Below, one piece after another: positions 7,452 through 16,321 of a stretch of DNA of 64,000 nt. The stretch's first letter is position 1. Every line of letters begins with the position of its first letter. The notes under the pieces are model-generated. The model was not told the DNA's origin, searched no databases, and saw only the letters and a program-made list of their open reading frames with translations. Origin of the DNA: Chlamydia serpentis (GTDB lineage: Bacteria; Chlamydiota; Chlamydiia; Chlamydiales; Chlamydiaceae); NCBI RefSeq assembly GCF_900239945.1, contig NZ_LT993738.1, positions 496,001 to 560,000 on the forward strand, written 5' to 3'. The position numbers and the translations under genes are program-made.

Positions 7452-10271
7452 ATGAGATTTTTTTGTTTTGGAATTATAATTTCCTCACTTTTTGGTTTTC
7501 TATTTGCAAATGAAAATTCTAATTTGTTTAGGTCTAAAAAATTAACTCCTGCGGATAAAGACTTCTACCAACTAGGATTCATTCATAATCAAAACCAAGA
7601 TGTGACAATTTCAAAAAACCAGCATGATTTCATTTTGGAATATAAATATTATCAGGATAACGGAGGGGCTATTAGCTGTAGAAACCTTCTTATTTCTGAA
7701 AATAGAGGTAATATATTCTTTGAAAAGAATATCTGTCCAAATTCTGGTGGAGCTGTTTATGCTGCTCAAAACTGTACCATTTCTAACAATCAAAATTATT
7801 CATTCACTACAAATATGGCCTCCGCAAATCCTACAGTATCTACGGGATCATTATTCGGTGGAGCTCTATTTGCAACAAATTGCTCTATTACAAATAACTT
7901 AGGGAAGGGAATATTTACAGATAATGCTACCCTAAATAAAGGAGGCGCTCTCTATACTACAACTAATTTATCCATCAAAGATAATAAAGGTTCTATTCTA
8001 ATCAATCAAAATCAAACAATTGGCGTTGAGAGTTTAGGCGGGGGTATTTTCAGTGGTAACTCTGTAAATATCGAAGGAAATTCTGGATCTATACAAATTA
8101 AGGATAATGCCTCCTCATCAGGAGGCGCAATATTTGCATCTCAGACACTGACAATATCATCCAATAAAAAACTTATAGAAATTAGCAATAATTTGGCATT
8201 TGGAAATGCCTATCTAACTACTTATAACCCTGGGGGCGGGGCTTTTACTACAATTGTTTGCACGATAGAAAATAATCCGGGAGGGGTGATCTTTAATAAC
8301 AACAAATCTCAACGCAATGGGGGAGCTATTTATGCTAAATCTATTATCATCAGAAACAACGGTCCTGTATATTTTTTAAACAATGCGGCAACTTGGGGAG
8401 GAGCTCTCCTAAACTTAAATTCGGGTGCAGGAACTACTATTTTTCTGTTATCTGCAGATAACGGTGATATTATTTTCAACAATAATAAAGCTACGAAACT
8501 GGCCCCTACTGCTCCTGCATATAGAAATGCTTTGCACTCTACTCCAAATATGAATCTACAAATAGGAGCCTCTGCAGGCCACAGTGTTGTTTTCTATGAT
8601 CCGATAGAAAACGAACATCCTACACCCTCACCAGTATTACTCAATTCAAGACCTGATCAACAAGGCACGATATTATTCTCAGGGGTAAATGTAGATCCAG
8701 ATGCTACTGAAGAAGGCAATTTTTTCTCTTATCTGAGAAATACTACAGAACTCCGTAGAGGAATCCTTGCTGTTGAAGATCGCGCTGGTCTTGCATGCTA
8801 TAAGCTATCTCAAATAGGGGGAGCCTTGCGTTTGGGAAACGGCGCAGTGATTTGTACTCGAGCACGCCTTGTACCGGAAAGTGGGACACCCACGACAGCA
8901 GGAAGCCTAATCACCTTGAATAATATTACGATTAACCTCCCTTCTGTTCTTTCTTTCAAAGCTAAGGCTCCAAAAATTTGGATCTACCCAACACAAACAG
9001 GCGCCACTTTTACTGAAGATCCTAATCCTACAATTAGGCTATCAGGACCTCTCACTTTAGTAAACGATAAAAACGAAGATCCTTACGACAGTCTAGACCT
9101 CTCAAAACCCTTAAACAGAGTGCCCTTACTCTATCTTTCTGACGTAACTGCACAAAAAATCGATTCCTCCCAACTCGATATATCCAAACTAAATTCCGGA
9201 GAACATTATGGCTACCAAGGAATTTGGTCACCCTATTGGGTGGAAACAACAACAATCACAAATCCCACGTCTTTAATAGAAGCAAATACAAAGCACAAAC
9301 AACTCTATGCTGACTGGACGCCGCTAGGATACCGTCCCCATCCCGAACGCCGAGGAGAACATATCGCTAACACCTTATGGCAATCGGCTTATAGTGCTCT
9401 TGCGGGATTACAAACATTTTCTTATTCAAATCAAGAAAGTATCTTAGAAGGCTCTCTACAAGGAATAGGACTGTTCATCCACCAAAAGAACAACGAAGGC
9501 TATAGAGGATTTCGCAGTCACACTACAGGTTACAGTGCGACGAGCTCTATAAGGCCATCTGAAAATCATAAATTTTCTTTAGGATTTGCCCAGTTCTTTG
9601 CTAAAACTAAAGAACTGGAATCACAAGCTAGTACATCATCTCACAGCTACTTTTCAGCAATGCATTTAGAAAGCCCTGTCTTTAAAGATTGGATGAGATT
9701 TTCTCTGGCTTTAGCTTATATGTTTAGCTCTCAACATACGCACTATACTTATCACGGGTTGCTTCAAGGGAGCTCTCATGGAGTTTTCTATAACCACACC
9801 TTAGCAGGGGTTGTTTCCTGTATTTTCTTTCCTCAACCTGAAAGTAGGTCTCTGCACGTCTATCCTTTCATTACTGCTTTAGGAATCCGAGGGGATTTAG
9901 CTACATTTAAAGAAGTTGGTGATCATGCTCGAGAATTTTCTATGTATCATCCTCTAACCAATGTTGCTCTTCCCCTAGGCGTGCGTGTTTCTTGGAAAAC
10001 TTTACAGCGCATTCCCATGTTCTGGTTAACAGAAATTTCCTATCTTCCAACTTTATACAGGAAAAACCCTGAGCTACATTCTAAGTTATTAATTAGTGGA
10101 GGTGCTTGGACCACTAGGGCGACTCCGACAGCCTATAATGCTTGCGCTATCAAAGTAAAAAGTGCTATTCAGCTCTTTCCTAAGGTAGTACTTTCTTTTG
10201 ACTATTCGTTAGGCATTTCCTCATCCACACAAAGCCACTACCTGAACGGAACAAGTACAATAAAATTTTAA
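7452..10271 (+). CDS. pmp_15: Polymorphic outer membrane autotransporter Pmp15, subtype A
   Basis: This 939-residue type V (autotransporter) adhesin has a signal peptide (MRFFCFGIIISSLFGFLFA) and a passenger of about residues 30-370 with repeated GGA(I/L/V) and FxxN motifs. A conserved Pmp middle domain follows at about 370-630, with HYGYQGIWSPYW and YADWTPLGY. The C-terminal beta-barrel of about 280 residues ends in Phe (STIKF), as needed for outer-membrane assembly. An in-frame ATG at 7446 would add two residues (MP). Start 7452 gives the usual MRFFCF-type leader. Pmps mediate adhesion and antigenic variation in Chlamydiaceae. It heads a cluster of four. Similarity in the middle and barrel domains pairs it with the third gene rather than the second. 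Confidence 0.93.
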   Translation: MRFFCFGIIISSLFGFLFANENSNLFRSKKLTPADKDFYQLGFIHNQNQDVTISKNQHDFILEYKYYQDNGGAISCRNLLISENRGNIFFEKNICPNSGGAVYAAQNCTISNNQNYSFTTNMASANPTVSTGSLFGGALFATNCSITNNLGKGIFTDNATLNKGGALYTTTNLSIKDNKGSILINQNQTIGVESLGGGIFSGNSVNIEGNSGSIQIKDNASSSGGAIFASQTLTISSNKKLIEISNNLAFGNAYLTTYNPGGGAFTTIVCTIENNPGGVIFNNNKSQRNGGAIYAKSIIIRNNGPVYFLNNAATWGGALLNLNSGAGTTIFLLSADNGDIIFNNNKATKLAPTAPAYRNALHSTPNMNLQIGASAGHSVVFYDPIENEHPTPSPVLLNSRPDQQGTILFSGVNVDPDATEEGNFFSYLRNTTELRRGILAVEDRAGLACYKLSQIGGALRLGNGAVICTRARLVPESGTPTTAGSLITLNNITINLPSVLSFKAKAPKIWIYPTQTGATFTEDPNPTIRLSGPLTLVNDKNEDPYDSLDLSKPLNRVPLLYLSDVTAQKIDSSQLDISKLNSGEHYGYQGIWSPYWVETTTITNPTSLIEANTKHKQLYADWTPLGYRPHPERRGEHIANTLWQSAYSALAGLQTFSYSNQESILEGSLQGIGLFIHQKNNEGYRGFRSHTTGYSATSSIRPSENHKFSLGFAQFFAKTKELESQASTSSHSYFSAMHLESPVFKDWMRFSLALAYMFSSQHTHYTYHGLLQGSSHGVFYNHTLAGVVSCIFFPQPESRSLHVYPFITALGIRGDLATFKEVGDHAREFSMYHPLTNVALPLGVRVSWKTLQRIPMFWLTEISYLPTLYRKNPELHSKLLISGGAWTTRATPTAYNACAIKVKSAIQLFPKVVLSFDYSLGISSSTQSHYLNGTSTIKF

Positions 10272-10307
10272 TAATAAATTATCCAGGCAGCCATCGTTGT
10301 GAAAGAC

Positions 10308-13184
10308 ATGAAATTTAGAAAATCTCTGGCATCAACAACTGACAATAAACTCTTATCGTATCTTGGGATTTCTTTCACCTTTATCCTAATAATCTATTCT
10401 TCAGTCTATAGCATACAAACTGATTATTTCACAGATTATGGTATAGAGAAAGAGTTTACTAAGAGTTTTCCTCTATTAGATAAATTAATTGACCTTACAG
10501 GAACTAATCCAATTACTACATTTCATGGAAACAGACATGATAATACTCAAGATATTACGCTTTCTAACTATAAATCTATAAATAGTATCTTCGAATTTTT
10601 CGTCTCAAAAGGAGGAGCATTTTCTTGTAAAGAGTTCACTCTAGCCAATATCGAAGACTACGCTTTCTTGAGCAATAACCAAGCACAAGGTCAAGGAGGC
10701 GCAATATATGCAGAAGTAGGATGTAAAATTATTAACAACAAGGGACTGATAATTGTTATTGGTAATAGCGGGCTCAATAATGCGAATACAGGAGCAACGC
10801 CTTTTGGAGGAGCTATTGCTTGCGCTGGAGATTGTGTCATCTCTTCTAATCATGGAACCATGTATTTTCTAAAAAATTGGGCAAATAATGGAGGAGGAGC
10901 AATCTATACTCAAGGCCAATGTAAAATTCAAGAAAATAATGCACCTATACTTTTTGCGAACAATATCACCTTAGATGGAGGCGGAGGGGCAATCACCAGT
11001 ACAGATACTGTAATCTCCAATAATATATATCCTATTTACTTTAAGGATAACTATGCCAAAATTGGCGGAGCGATTAGCACAAGCTCAGGTGTTACAATTA
11101 GCAATAATTATAATGCAGTGGTTTTCAACAATAACAAAGCATTTTCCGCTCTTACCACTCCAGGAAATGGTTCAGGAGGAGCAATCTATACAACCACATT
11201 TTCTATAAATGACAATCCTGGAACTGTTGCTTTCGATAATAACTACTGTAGCCGTGATGGAGGGGCTATTTGTACACAGTTTGTAACTATCAAAAATAGT
11301 GGTCCTGTACATTTCACGAACAATCAGGGGAATTGGGGAGGCGCTATCATGCTCCGTCAAGATAGCAACTGCCTACTCTTTGCTGACTATGGCGATATTG
11401 TATTTCAAAATAATACAACTTTTCTAGGTGCACTCGGCACATACAATTCTATCCACTGCACTCCTAATAGCAATGTACAAATTGGAGCTCGCAAAGGGTA
11501 TAAGGTTGCTTTTTATGATCCTATTGAACATTCACATCTCACTACAAATCCTTTAATTTTTAACCCCAATCCGAGCCATCAAGGAACAGTATTATTTTCT
11601 TCAGCATACGTCCCCGAAAACTCTCAGGACCGAAACAATTTTATTAACACTTCGAAAAATACTATTGAGCTTCGAAATGGGATTTTGTCTATTGAAGATC
11701 GTGCAGGTTGGGAATGCTATAAATTTACCCAAACAGGAGGAACCCTTAAATTAGGTAGCAGAACAAGCATCTCAACAAATATCAATGCTGATACTCCCCA
11801 AACAAGCGTGGGCTCGGCAATCATTATCAATAACCTAGCTATCGATCTCCCTTCTATTATAGAAACAGGGAAAGCTCCTGTTCTTTGGATCCGTCCTATA
11901 ACATCAAGCCCTCCCTATACAGAAGACAATAATCCAACAATCACCCTGTCAGGACCTCTCAATCTTTTAAATAACGATAACCGTGATCCCTATGACAGCC
12001 TTAATCTTTCTGAGCCTTTACAAAACGTTCATCTGTTATCCCTATCTGACGTAGCCGCCCGCCATATTAATACAGACAACTTTTATCCTGAAACACTAAA
12101 CGCTACAAAACATTATGGCTACCAAGGAATATGGTCTCCTTACTGGTTAGAAACGATAACAATAACAAATGGGAATTCTTTGGCTACAACAAATACCCTA
12201 CATAGAGATCTTTATGCAAGTTGGACTCCTCTTGGTTACAAGGTAAACCCTGAATATCAAGGCGATCTAGCTACAACTCCCCTTTGGCAATCGTTCCATA
12301 CAGTCTTTGCTATATTAAGAAGCTATGATACCTCTGCAAATTCTTTTAAACAAAATACTTTCTTAGAAACACAAGGAAGAGCTGAGGGCCTTTTTGTTCA
12401 TCAAAATAGTACTCCTAATACTTCAGGGTTTCGCATAGACTCCACAGGTTACTCCCTGCATGCGTCCACTCAAACTGCACTACATCAAAAAGTCTCCCTC
12501 AGCTTCGCTCAATTATTCAGCAATACTAAAGAGATTGGTTCTAAAAATAGGGTTGCTGCTCACACTGTAGTTTCCTCACTTTATGTTCAGTTTCCCTGGT
12601 TGAGAGAAACACTGGCAACATCTGGAGTTCTAGCTTATAGCTATGGAAATCACCATCTCCATAGCTTACATCCTACACATCAAGAACACGCAGAAGGCAG
12701 GTGTTATAGTCACACCCTAGCAGCCGCGCTTGCATGCTCCCTTCCCTGGCAAAAAAGCTCCTACTTCTACATAAGCCCTTTTCTCCAGATAATTGCGATT
12801 CGTTCCAACCAAACAGCTTTTCACGAGATCGGTGACAATCCGCGTAACTTCACCTCACAGAAACCTCTCTATAATCTCACTGCACCTTTAGGAATCCAGG
12901 GTCAGTGGCAATCAAAATTTCATATCCCTACCGACTGGACTCTAGAAGTCTCCTATCAACCTACACTTTATCAACAAAACCCTAGGATAGGTGTAACTCT
13001 CCTTGCCAGCCAAGGTTCTTGGTCGACTTTAGGACCCAACCCCACACGCAATGCTTTAGGATATGCAATACATAGTCAAACTCATCTTTTTCCTCATATG
13101 ATGTTATCCTTAGACTACCGAGGATCAATCTCATCATCAACAATGACGCATTACCTACAAGCAGGAAGTATTTTGAGTTTCTAA
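10308..13184 (+). CDS. pmp_16: Polymorphic outer membrane autotransporter Pmp16, subtype B
   Basis: This Pmp has about 958 residues. The N-terminus is longer and more basic than in subtype A, with a hydrophobic leader at about residues 19-36 (YLGISFTFILIIYSSVYS). A passenger rich in GGAI and FxNN/FLxN repeats follows, then the Pmp middle domain (HYGYQGIWSPYW, YASWTPLGY) and an autotransporter beta-barrel ending in Phe (GSILSF). A GTG at 10299 is an alternative start adding three residues; neither has a strong Shine-Dalgarno. It follows pmp_15 after 36 bases, so co-transcription is likely. The opening lines (PLLDKLIDLTG, GGAFSCKEF, DNFYPETLNAT) match the fourth gene, which defines subtype B. 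Confidence 0.93.
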   Translation: MKFRKSLASTTDNKLLSYLGISFTFILIIYSSVYSIQTDYFTDYGIEKEFTKSFPLLDKLIDLTGTNPITTFHGNRHDNTQDITLSNYKSINSIFEFFVSKGGAFSCKEFTLANIEDYAFLSNNQAQGQGGAIYAEVGCKIINNKGLIIVIGNSGLNNANTGATPFGGAIACAGDCVISSNHGTMYFLKNWANNGGGAIYTQGQCKIQENNAPILFANNITLDGGGGAITSTDTVISNNIYPIYFKDNYAKIGGAISTSSGVTISNNYNAVVFNNNKAFSALTTPGNGSGGAIYTTTFSINDNPGTVAFDNNYCSRDGGAICTQFVTIKNSGPVHFTNNQGNWGGAIMLRQDSNCLLFADYGDIVFQNNTTFLGALGTYNSIHCTPNSNVQIGARKGYKVAFYDPIEHSHLTTNPLIFNPNPSHQGTVLFSSAYVPENSQDRNNFINTSKNTIELRNGILSIEDRAGWECYKFTQTGGTLKLGSRTSISTNINADTPQTSVGSAIIINNLAIDLPSIIETGKAPVLWIRPITSSPPYTEDNNPTITLSGPLNLLNNDNRDPYDSLNLSEPLQNVHLLSLSDVAARHINTDNFYPETLNATKHYGYQGIWSPYWLETITITNGNSLATTNTLHRDLYASWTPLGYKVNPEYQGDLATTPLWQSFHTVFAILRSYDTSANSFKQNTFLETQGRAEGLFVHQNSTPNTSGFRIDSTGYSLHASTQTALHQKVSLSFAQLFSNTKEIGSKNRVAAHTVVSSLYVQFPWLRETLATSGVLAYSYGNHHLHSLHPTHQEHAEGRCYSHTLAAALACSLPWQKSSYFYISPFLQIIAIRSNQTAFHEIGDNPRNFTSQKPLYNLTAPLGIQGQWQSKFHIPTDWTLEVSYQPTLYQQNPRIGVTLLASQGSWSTLGPNPTRNALGYAIHSQTHLFPHMMLSLDYRGSISSSTMTHYLQAGSILSF

Positions 13185-13319
13185 TTTATAAATTGAAGGA
13201 AACACTACTTTTACACTTGGCAAATAAAACGACGACATACGTCATCCTAATATTAAAAAACGCAATCACCCTAAGTTGGAGAGACGAGAAACATAGAAAG
13301 TTCCTGGACAGAACTTTAA

Positions 13320-13385
13320 ACATCCAAATCTAGATGGATCTTAGTTGCTTTGCTTTTAGGATTTCCAGGAACTCATGGACAATAA
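13320..13385 (+). pseudogene. Possible relic of a Pmp signal peptide
   Basis: Within the 250-base gap between pmp_16 and pmp_17 a 21-codon stretch between two stops reads TSKSRWILVALLLGFPGTHG plus Q. It looks like a signal peptide: basic start, hydrophobic core, small residues at the cleavage site. It has no start codon. It sits at the junction of the two A-B gene pairs, so it may be a leftover of a pmp lost at the duplication boundary. Short length makes this speculative. Confidence 0.25.
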
Positions 13386-13437
13386 AAAAATTATACTCTA
13401 TTCATAAGCGAACAGCTCATTAAAGTTTCGATGTTTT

Positions 13438-16305
13438 ATGCGCTTCATTCCCTTTAGCGTTTTATTTATTGCCCTATCTTGTTGTTTATTTGGGGAAGAA
13501 AGGACCAACCTTATACCCTATCTTGATTGCAAAATAGAAGCCTCGAATTTCCAATCTTCTATAAGTTTTCCCCGAAATCTAAATCCTCTCATCTCAACCT
13601 TCAAAGCTAGTTCTCTACATACTCTTACTGGATTTCCCCACGACATAAATCAAGACGTTATCATCTCAGGCTATTCGGAAGAGCACGCTTTTTCCTACCA
13701 AACTTATACATTAAATGGGGCCTGCATTACTTGCAAAAATCTTACAATTTCTGACAACTCAGAAACTATGCGTTTTGAAAACAACCTATGTATGGCCGAT
13801 GGAGGAGCTGTTTATGCTCTAGATACTTGCACTCTTTCAAGAAATCAGAATTGTATTTTTAAAACCAATGTAGCAACTGTCACAGCTCTAAAAGAAATCA
13901 TAATAACACAACCAACTACATGTCGAGGAGGAGCTGTTAAATCGAATTCTCTAATCATAAGCAACAATTTTGGGAGTTGTGTTTTTGAAAATAATAGTGC
14001 TCTAAGTTATGGAGGGGCTATTTATGCAGATTTAGATATATCAATTCTAGAAAATAAAGGGTCTATCTTTATTAAAAACAATAAGACATTAATTATGGCG
14101 ACCAATGGGGGTGGCTTATCTTCTAGAAATTGTATTTTATCTAACAACCTGAAGCCTATTCAAATTATGGGGAATGCTGCAGGCCAAGGTGGTGGAATAT
14201 ATGCAAACCGGAATGTGATTATATTTGGGAACAAAGCAAAATTAGAGATTAGCAATAATACAGCATTCGCAGCACAAAATATTACGAGTCCAGTGGTTAT
14301 GAATCCTGGTGGTGGAGGTATTATGTCTATCTCTTTAGTGCTAGAAAATAACTCAAAAGGAATTATCTTTAACAACAATCGCGGAGCACGTAATGGTGGA
14401 GCCCTCTATCTTCAATCTCTTATCATAAGAAATAATGGGCCTATATCCTTTATTAATAATTCTGCAACTTGGGGAGGAGCTCTTTTCAATTTCTTTTCAG
14501 GAAGTGGGACTCAAAATTTCTTCTTATCGGCAGACTATGGTGATATTCTATTCAATAATAACATAGCTACCAACCAGTCTCCTGCAAGTTCTTATAGAAA
14601 TGCTATCCGCTCCAGCTCTGGGATAAATCTAAAGCTGGGAGCAAGTCAGGGGCATAAAATTATTTTCTATGATCCTATAGAACACGAAAGCACTACAAGT
14701 AATCCAATACTATTTAACTACCAACCTCATCATCAGGGAACTATTTTATTTTCTGGCATTGCTGTGGACCCTGAAGCAATAAATGAAAATAATTTCTTAT
14801 CTAAACTTACTAACTCTTCAGAACTACAGAGAGGTGTGCTTGCAATTGAAGAGAAAGCCATCATTTCTTTTAAGAATATCTCACAAACAGGAGGGATCCT
14901 GCGTTTAGGAAATGGGGCTATATTGAGAACAAATCCTTCCAGAAGTTCTATAAATTTTAATAAAATTGCTATCAATCTTCCCTCGGTTTTAAAATCAGCA
15001 GCTACAGCTCCAAAATTTTGGATCTATCCTCAACTATCGGGTTCAAACTATTCTGAGGACACTTCCTCTAATATCGTTCTTTCAGGTCCCTTGACTCTAT
15101 TGGATGATGAAAACGAAAATCCTTATGACAGTTTAAACCTTTCAGAACCACTTAAAAACATTCCCCTCCTCTATCTTTTAGACATTACTGCGAAACAGAT
15201 CGATACTTCTAATCTAATTATAGAGGCCATTAACCTAGACAATCATTACGGTTACCAAGGAGTTTGGTCCCCATACTGGGTAGAGACTACCACAACATCA
15301 AATCCCGCAGCAGCCGAGACAACCAATACAAACCATAGACAGCTCTATGCGAACTGGACACCTCTAGGGTACCTTCCGAATCCCATACGTCGAGGAGAAT
15401 TTATAGCGAATACTTTATGGCAATCTGTCTATACTACACTCCTAGGCCTGCAAAGTTTAACTCCACAAAATCCTAGGCAAATAGGCCTAGAAGCCTCTCT
15501 TCAAGGTTTAGGATTTTTGATGATCCAGCACAGTCGCCAAGGATCTCGAGGCTTTCGCACTCACGCCACAGGCTATGCCGCCACAAGCTCGAGAACAACT
15601 GCAACGCAGAACTACTTCTCTCTAGGGTTTACTCAAATGATCTCCAAGACTAAAGAACAACAAACTCAAAACAAAACTTCGTCCCACAATTACATTGCTG
15701 GATTGCGTTTTGATAGTCTTCTTTTCAATGAACGAGTCTCTACAGGATTTGCACTAGCTTATAGCTACGGAAATCATCATACACACTGTCACTACACAGA
15801 AACTCAAAAAGGCATATCTGAAGCACTCTTTCATAACCATACTTTAGGGGGTTCTCTCACCTTTACCTTTTTTCCAGACAGCATCACTCAATCTTTCAAA
15901 ATCTATCCTTTTATCTCCGCTGTAGCTGTCCGTTGTTCTCAACCCTCATTTCAAGAAACAGGATATCATGCTAGAAAATTTGCTACAAAACATCCCCTGA
16001 CAAATGTTTCTACTCCTTTAGGACTTAGTTTACAATGGCAAAGGTTTCCGATGCTATGGACTACAGAGCTTTCTTATGTTCCTACCGTGTATAGGCAAAA
16101 TCCTGAACTGTTAACAACTTCATTAATTAGTAATGGCACATGGACAGCAAAAGCAACTCCTGTTTCATACAATGCGGGAGTCCTAAAGATAAAAAATATA
16201 TCGCAACTCTTTTCAAGAGCAACCTTATCCTTAGGGTATTCAGCTCAAATATCGTCGTCAACTCTCAGTCATGACCTTCGAGCTGAAAGCCACATTATGT
16301 TTTAA
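13438..16305 (+). CDS. pmp_17: Polymorphic outer membrane autotransporter Pmp17, subtype A, full length
   Basis: This 955-residue Pmp has a clear signal peptide (MRFIPFSVLFIALSCCLFG) and a passenger with many GGA(I/V/L)Y and FxNN repeats. The middle domain contains HYGYQGVWSPYW and YANWTPLGY, and the C-terminal beta-barrel ends in Phe (ESHIMF). It is open throughout. From memory, the human isolate CWL029 has this locus split by frameshift into CPn0468-0470, so an intact gene is notable. It most resembles the first gene of the cluster (SYRNAI, TEDTSSNI-type middle, RRGEFIANTLWQS). The start ATG at 13438 gives a textbook leader. A role in adhesion or immune variation is expected from the family. 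Confidence 0.93.
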   Translation: MRFIPFSVLFIALSCCLFGEERTNLIPYLDCKIEASNFQSSISFPRNLNPLISTFKASSLHTLTGFPHDINQDVIISGYSEEHAFSYQTYTLNGACITCKNLTISDNSETMRFENNLCMADGGAVYALDTCTLSRNQNCIFKTNVATVTALKEIIITQPTTCRGGAVKSNSLIISNNFGSCVFENNSALSYGGAIYADLDISILENKGSIFIKNNKTLIMATNGGGLSSRNCILSNNLKPIQIMGNAAGQGGGIYANRNVIIFGNKAKLEISNNTAFAAQNITSPVVMNPGGGGIMSISLVLENNSKGIIFNNNRGARNGGALYLQSLIIRNNGPISFINNSATWGGALFNFFSGSGTQNFFLSADYGDILFNNNIATNQSPASSYRNAIRSSSGINLKLGASQGHKIIFYDPIEHESTTSNPILFNYQPHHQGTILFSGIAVDPEAINENNFLSKLTNSSELQRGVLAIEEKAIISFKNISQTGGILRLGNGAILRTNPSRSSINFNKIAINLPSVLKSAATAPKFWIYPQLSGSNYSEDTSSNIVLSGPLTLLDDENENPYDSLNLSEPLKNIPLLYLLDITAKQIDTSNLIIEAINLDNHYGYQGVWSPYWVETTTTSNPAAAETTNTNHRQLYANWTPLGYLPNPIRRGEFIANTLWQSVYTTLLGLQSLTPQNPRQIGLEASLQGLGFLMIQHSRQGSRGFRTHATGYAATSSRTTATQNYFSLGFTQMISKTKEQQTQNKTSSHNYIAGLRFDSLLFNERVSTGFALAYSYGNHHTHCHYTETQKGISEALFHNHTLGGSLTFTFFPDSITQSFKIYPFISAVAVRCSQPSFQETGYHARKFATKHPLTNVSTPLGLSLQWQRFPMLWTTELSYVPTVYRQNPELLTTSLISNGTWTAKATPVSYNAGVLKIKNISQLFSRATLSLGYSAQISSSTLSHDLRAESHIMF

Positions 16306-16321
16306 TATCAAGGAATAGAAA

